A DNA stretch of 64,000 bases from a virus. The DNA lies in the IMG/VR virus record IMGVR_UViG_3300031787_010241, positions 1 through 64,000 of that record; one strand, given 5' to 3'. This document shows, piece by piece, positions 60,576-64,000 of this stretch. The translations under genes were made by a program, and so were the position numbers. Below the pieces are notes generated by a model that did no database searches, had not been told where the DNA came from, and saw only the letters and a list, made by a program, of their open reading frames with translations. The stretch's first letter is position 1, and each line of letters opens with the position of its first letter.

Positions 60576-61535
60576 TTACTTCAAATTAATACCAATAGCG
60601 TCAAATGTTATCCACTGTGGGATATCCTCCGCTTTTGGGGCTGGTTTATGTTTTGGTTGATATGGAGTTGCCGGTCTTGGTCTTTCAGGTTTAACGTCAG
60701 GTTTGACAGGGGTTTCTACTTCTTTCTCACCCGCCTTTGGGGCTGGTTTATGCTTCGGTTGATACGGAGTTTGTGGTCTTGGTCTTTCAGGTTTAACATC
60801 TGGTTTAACAGGTGTCTCAACTTCCCTTTCCGCTTCAGTGATTGTTTTTATAAAATCTTTTTTGGTCATTTTTGGTGTTATGTGTTTGTTTACCATGTTC
60901 ATAATACTTTCTTCCAATTTACCTTCGAATGTTGGTCTTAATGAGTTTGGAACCTCTTTAGCAATATTTCCCGCTATAGTACTTCCAACCTTTTCTAAAT
61001 AATTTTTGAAGGAAAAATCTTCATTTGTTTCATCTTTTTTTTCAGGTAATTTACTAAAGTTTTTGGTAGAATCGGCGAATTCTTTTGCCATTTTACACCA
61101 TTTTTTTTGTTCTTTAGTTTTACCATCACCACATTTAGCAAAAAAATATTTCTGTTGTTTCTTGGATTCAAATTTTTCTTTTAAGTCTTCACTCATCGCT
61201 AAACCTAAATCAGGGTCTTTCTCACTTACCGCTAAAGCAATATCCTCGGTTTCAGTGTCATCTATTTCTTTTAATGGAGTTATTCTGGTTTTACCTCCCG
61301 TAGTATCAACCTCAAGTCCATTAACCATAGTTTTACTATTTGGTTTAACTTCATATGATGTGATTGTTTTACTTGTTGCGGTTGTATTTTGGGGTGTTGA
61401 CTGTTCTTTATTTTCTTCTTTAGCCTCAACCAATCTATTGTATAACGCTTCAATCTGCTTTGGTTTCAGGTCTGCTAATGTAGATGTATTGAACCCATGT
61501 TCCAATAATCTTAATATCTTTTTTTCAATGTTCAT
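60576..61535 (-). CDS. Head-module protein with duplicated Pro/Lys repeat and protease-type sites
   Basis: 319 residues. Protease-like sites: L35-V36-E37|A38 and I232-T233-E234|A235. A small Cys/Lys domain lies near 125-155 (KKQQKYFFAKCGDG, KKWCKMAKEFADS). The C-terminal part is two near-identical units of about 31 residues (EVETPVKPDVKPERPRP, then TPYQPKHKPAPK). The second protease site immediately precedes the repeats, so a basic Pro-rich peptide could be released. Unknown family. Shares an 11-base overlap with the gene upstream. Confidence 0.65.
   Translation of the reverse strand: MNIEKKILRLLEHGFNTSTLADLKPKQIEALYNRLVEAKEENKEQSTPQNTTATSKTITSYEVKPNSKTMVNGLEVDTTGGKTRITPLKEIDDTETEDIALAVSEKDPDLGLAMSEDLKEKFESKKQQKYFFAKCGDGKTKEQKKWCKMAKEFADSTKNFSKLPEKKDETNEDFSFKNYLEKVGSTIAGNIAKEVPNSLRPTFEGKLEESIMNMVNKHITPKMTKKDFIKTITEAEREVETPVKPDVKPERPRPQTPYQPKHKPAPKAGEKEVETPVKPDVKPERPRPATPYQPKHKPAPKAEDIPQWITFDAIGINLK
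60631..60825 (-). repeat. Two tandem copies of a 102-base unit (34 codons)
   Basis: Copies begin at 60631 and 60733 and differ at a handful of third positions plus one codon (Ala versus Gln). Encodes the duplicated Pro/Lys segment of the 319-residue protein. Confidence 0.85.
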
Positions 61536-61935
61536 AAACCACTTTTTTTTCGAACTCTAATACTAAATCTCGTTCGTAAAGTTTATTTTTAACCGTTTCT
61601 TCTTTTTCTCCGAAACGAAAAACTAATCTTTTTTTCGTATCGAAATTAACTTCTTCACTATCGTTCTCCCAAGATAGGGCAATAACTCCGTCAATTGCGT
61701 CTATCATAGAAAAAAAATCGGAGTTCTGAATAACTGACATACTAATTGTATCGTTTTTTAGAACTCCTACCTTTTTTATAAATTCCAAGTCCGGTGGTGA
61801 TGGGTAACCGTTTGACGGTTTTGATTCCCAAGAGTCACCCCAAACTCCGTCTAAACTATCCGAGAAAATAAACTCATAAATGTTGTCTCCCTTATAGTTT
61901 GGACCTAACTCATTTACATAAATCAAATAACTCAT
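61525..61935 (-). CDS. Hypothetical protein of the head module
   Basis: 136 residues with a beta-rich look: SYLIYVNELGPNYKGDNIYE, then IFSDSLDGVWGDSWESKPSN and ISMSVIQNSDFFSMIDAIDG. Acidic and aromatic; possibly a small virion protein or chaperone. Its start overlaps the next gene upstream by 4 bases, and its end overlaps the 319-residue gene by 11 bases. No family recognised. Confidence 0.68.
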   Translation of the reverse strand: MSYLIYVNELGPNYKGDNIYEFIFSDSLDGVWGDSWESKPSNGYPSPPDLEFIKKVGVLKNDTISMSVIQNSDFFSMIDAIDGVIALSWENDSEEVNFDTKKRLVFRFGEKEETVKNKLYERDLVLEFEKKVVYEH

Positions 61936-63173
61936 AGAATTTCACCTTTTGGGGTTACTCTAACTTTTGATTCATTTATTTCAAAAACTAAATCTTTTTT
62001 CTTTGTTCTGCCAAGTAATTTAGCGTCAGAAAATTTGTTAATCAATTTACGTGAGATAACTTCTTGTTCCACATTTTCACTCAACTGATTAATTTTCCAA
62101 ATCATTTCTTTTTTTCTATCTTTCTTTTGTTCAGTGATTACTTTTTCAGTTTCACTTACATTGAAATATTTTTTCAGGATTTGGTCAACTTTCGACTCAC
62201 TAAACAAACCTTCAATCATGTCCTCAACCCCAAACGAATGTTTGTCATCAAGACCTTTGATTTTAGCCATTCTTGGTTCTTCAGGAGCTTCTGATTCATA
62301 TTCATCAAACATCTCCATCATTTCCGCAGGTATTTCTTCAGCCCCCATTTCATCCGCAGGCATTTCTTCATCACCCATATCACCCATATCTTCCATTCCC
62401 ATCTCATCACCTGCCATTTCTTCACCTTCGAATTTACCCATGATTTCATCTCTGTCTTCTTCATCCAATAAATTCAAATCAAATGCTGATAAAACAGAAT
62501 TAATTACATACTTAATGTCTTTTGATGACATTGGGTTTTCCTCGTCAGCCGCAAGTGTTCTAATTTTTTGAGCCAACTTACCTGTTAATTTCTGAATGGT
62601 TTTGAAAGTTACAATCTCTTCATCTTGTTCATCACCCATTTCAGTCTCCGCATCCATTTCAGGTTCCATTGGTTCCTCTGGCATTTCAGGAGCTGGTTCT
62701 TCAGCCGGTACTTCCGCAGGCGCCGGAGCAGGTGCCGGAGCAGGTGCCGGTGCGGGAGCCGCGGTGGGAGGAGCTTGTTCCATTTTCAGGAAATATTTTG
62801 TTTTATCCTTCTTCTCATCACCTTCATTGAACAATGAAACATTTTTTTCGTTACCCACCAAACTATTAACTTCTTTGGTGATTAAGTTCAATCTCTTGAA
62901 TGCTTGCGAGTATGAAGAATAATATTTTCTATTTTTCATTGGTTCAATATAATCCATTTCAGACTCATTAAGTCCTTTAACGATTACATAACCATTCTTC
63001 TCCTTATCAATTCGGTAAGTATGTCCGTCAGGTAAAACTTTTTTGTACTCAACAGAAGCATCTTCATTGATTGGATTTGGTATGTTTTCTTTGTATCTAG
63101 CAATCTCAATCATACGATTGATTTTGTCCATACCCTGAAGTTTTTCACTTCCAATAGGCTTTAATTTTCCCAT
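61932..63173 (-). CDS. Acidic core-like head protein with Ala/Pro repeat
   Basis: 413 residues. N-terminal region (KLQGMDKINRMIEIARYKEN) ends PNPINEDAS with I35-N36-E37|D38, a protease-like site. Then an ordered basic part, an Ala-Pro repeat (APAPAPAPAPAPAP near 140), a Met/Glu/Asp-rich region (about 155-310) and a helical basic C-terminus (KVDQILKKYFNVSE, RKEMIWKINQLSENVEQEVI). The acidic repeats resemble core/scaffold proteins. First gene of the leftward head operon with its own TATTTAT. Not matched to a T4 gene. Confidence 0.68.
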   Translation of the reverse strand: MGKLKPIGSEKLQGMDKINRMIEIARYKENIPNPINEDASVEYKKVLPDGHTYRIDKEKNGYVIVKGLNESEMDYIEPMKNRKYYSSYSQAFKRLNLITKEVNSLVGNEKNVSLFNEGDEKKDKTKYFLKMEQAPPTAAPAPAPAPAPAPAPAEVPAEEPAPEMPEEPMEPEMDAETEMGDEQDEEIVTFKTIQKLTGKLAQKIRTLAADEENPMSSKDIKYVINSVLSAFDLNLLDEEDRDEIMGKFEGEEMAGDEMGMEDMGDMGDEEMPADEMGAEEIPAEMMEMFDEYESEAPEEPRMAKIKGLDDKHSFGVEDMIEGLFSESKVDQILKKYFNVSETEKVITEQKKDRKKEMIWKINQLSENVEQEVISRKLINKFSDAKLLGRTKKKDLVFEINESKVRVTPKGEIL

Positions 63174-63201
63174 GTTATTTTTTTGTGTAAATTATTTTTA
63201 T

Positions 63202-63208
63202 ATAAATA
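63202..63208 (-). promoter_or_regulatory. TATTTAT element before the acidic core-like gene
   Basis: 28 bases before the start at 63173. Confidence 0.5.
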
Positions 63209-63230
63209 TATCAGTTTTATGAAAATTTTT

Positions 63231-64000
63231 TTACATCTTACCTCCGTATTGACTGTAAAAAGATTTTAATATCTCGAAATTCATGTGAGTACCTCCTTTA
63301 TTGAAGCATACTACTCGCCCAGCATATTGATTTTTGTTCGCACAATACCATTCAAGTCTTTTTCTAGTTTGACCATAAAAACCTGAAGTTCCCCAATTTT
63401 TAGGGTCACAATAAAGAATAGTATTTGAACCAAAAGTTAAACCTGTCTCATAAGTTGATGGGTCAATCAAACCAACCAAACTCAAAGTACTGTCGTCAGC
63501 ATGTTCCCAAGCTTCCTTGCCTCCTTGTGAAAATCCGGCGATAGACGTAACAATTCCACCAAATTTTTCTTTAACATATTGTCTAACATTTGCCAAAGTG
63601 TTTTGGTGATGAGTTACAACAATAATAATATTATTTGCATAAGGTGTCATTACACCAATATATTTTCTAATATTTTGTGGTTTAGCACTATTTGGGGAAT
63701 AACCTGAAGTGTGAGCACCTCCAAATAATACGTGAACTCTATTTCCTTTGTATCCATTAGGTCTAATTATCGCATACTCATTATCTGAAGTAGATGATAC
63801 TTCAGAAGGTGACATTTCATTCGGTTTTGGCCCATCAGGCATAGTTTCCACCTTAGTTTTTTGTACATCACCAACCGCATCTGGATTCTTTTCTATTGTA
63901 GTCGATACCAAAGAAACCAATTTTTCAATATCATATGGTGATATTATTCCTGTTTCTTCTAACCCAATGGACTGTTGATATTTTTTAACAGCCGCTTCTG
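63231..64000 (-). CDS. Peptidoglycan-binding plus alpha/beta-hydrolase protein, cut by the right edge
   Basis: The frame is open to the window edge; 256 residues are visible and the true start is beyond 64000 (a TTG at 63920 is not needed). The first visible residues, EAAVKKYQQSIGLEETGIIS, are the end of a peptidoglycan-binding domain. After a Ser/Pro linker a hydrolase-like domain follows: VHVLFGGAHTSGY, SIAGFSQGGKEAW (G-x-S-x-G nucleophile coded at about 63519-63536), SLVGLIDPSTY (acid) and GGTHMNFEI (His at 63285-63287). It could be a cell-wall-directed esterase or amidase used in lysis or entry. Substrate unknown. Confidence 0.72.
   Translation of the reverse strand, partial: EAAVKKYQQSIGLEETGIISPYDIEKLVSLVSTTIEKNPDAVGDVQKTKVETMPDGPKPNEMSPSEVSSTSDNEYAIIRPNGYKGNRVHVLFGGAHTSGYSPNSAKPQNIRKYIGVMTPYANNIIIVVTHHQNTLANVRQYVKEKFGGIVTSIAGFSQGGKEAWEHADDSTLSLVGLIDPSTYETGLTFGSNTILYCDPKNWGTSGFYGQTRKRLEWYCANKNQYAGRVVCFNKGGTHMNFEILKSFYSQYGGKM

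Noticed and set aside
1-64000. Recoded stop codons, as in some large phages
   Set aside because: TAA, TAG and TGA all end clearly complete genes (for example TAG at 16433 and 34523, TGA at 33774), with no in-frame stops inside recognisable domains.
1-64000. tRNA genes
   Set aside because: No cloverleaf-like sequence with conserved T-loop bases was noticed between genes; gaps are short and A+T-rich. A dedicated scan could still find one.

Overview
This window looks like one contiguous piece of a large, T4-like (contractile-tail) double-stranded DNA phage whose host is a member of the Bacteroidota, probably a flavobacterium-like organism. The evidence for a T4-like phage is a reverse-strand head module in the T4 order (gp20-type portal, gp21-type prohead protease, gp22-type acidic core/scaffold, gp23-type major capsid protein) with a gp17-type terminase large subunit, plus a gp5-like baseplate OB-fold protein and a gp55-like late sigma factor on the forward strand. 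The evidence for a Bacteroidota host is: A+T-rich DNA; essentially no Shine-Dalgarno sequences before genes; one perfect Bacteroidota housekeeping promoter (TTTG-N19-TAnnTTTG at 42345-42375); exported proteins with Bacteroidota-style signal peptides ending in Gln; and a phage-borne ribosomal protein bS21 of the Bacteroidota type. The standard genetic code is used, with TAA, TAG and TGA all acting as stops. No tRNA, rRNA, CRISPR array, insertion sequence or origin was seen. No gene-free stretch exceeds 300 bases; the largest gaps (about 100-155 bases at 47521-47660, 48456-48608 and 12415-12511) hold terminators and promoter-like motifs.

Layout. 1-9182, mainly reverse strand: tail-fibre-type proteins, including a fibre with an S74 self-cleaving chaperone domain and three proteins with mucin-like Thr/Pro tracts, one of which also carries LamG-like domains and a Cys-rich insert. 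9232-11829, forward: small structural-type genes, including a stand-alone WYL-like protein. 11833-33776, forward: a glycan island of about 22 kb with some fourteen glycosyltransferase-like genes, six methyltransferase-like genes, a GDP-mannose 4,6-dehydratase and an RfbH-type 3-dehydratase, interleaved with a DnaQ-like exonuclease, dUTPase, PhoH and a HAD-like protein. 33776-40545, forward: late sigma factor and baseplate/tail genes. 40550-44516, mixed strands: small proteins, an HNH endonuclease, an overlapping spanin-like pair and a gene with a host-type promoter. 44596-48455, reverse: three exported proteins in a row (subtilisin-like protease, DNA/RNA non-specific endonuclease, outer-membrane beta-barrel). 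48609-63173, reverse: head module with bS21 on the opposite strand in its middle. 63231-64000: a peptidoglycan-binding plus alpha/beta-hydrolase protein running off the right edge.

How the parts may work together. A sense-oriented TATTTAT element lies within about 60 bases upstream of 22 start codons on both strands and is often placed just after a terminator; with the gp55-like sigma factor nearby it is a good candidate for the late promoter, although several copies sit too close to the ATG for a normal -10 box. The gp21-type protease and the capsid protein (Ile-Asn-Glu|Ala at residues 58-61) suggest the T4 cleavage rule (Leu/Ile-x-Glu|), and several small proteins, some Lys/Cys-rich and one nuclease-like, begin with short amphipathic helices ending in such a site, as T4 internal head proteins do. 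The glycan island may decorate the Thr/Pro-rich fibres or change the host surface. The bS21 gene inside the head module matches a published theme in freshwater Bacteroidota phages, in which phage bS21 is proposed to bias host ribosomes toward late phage messages.
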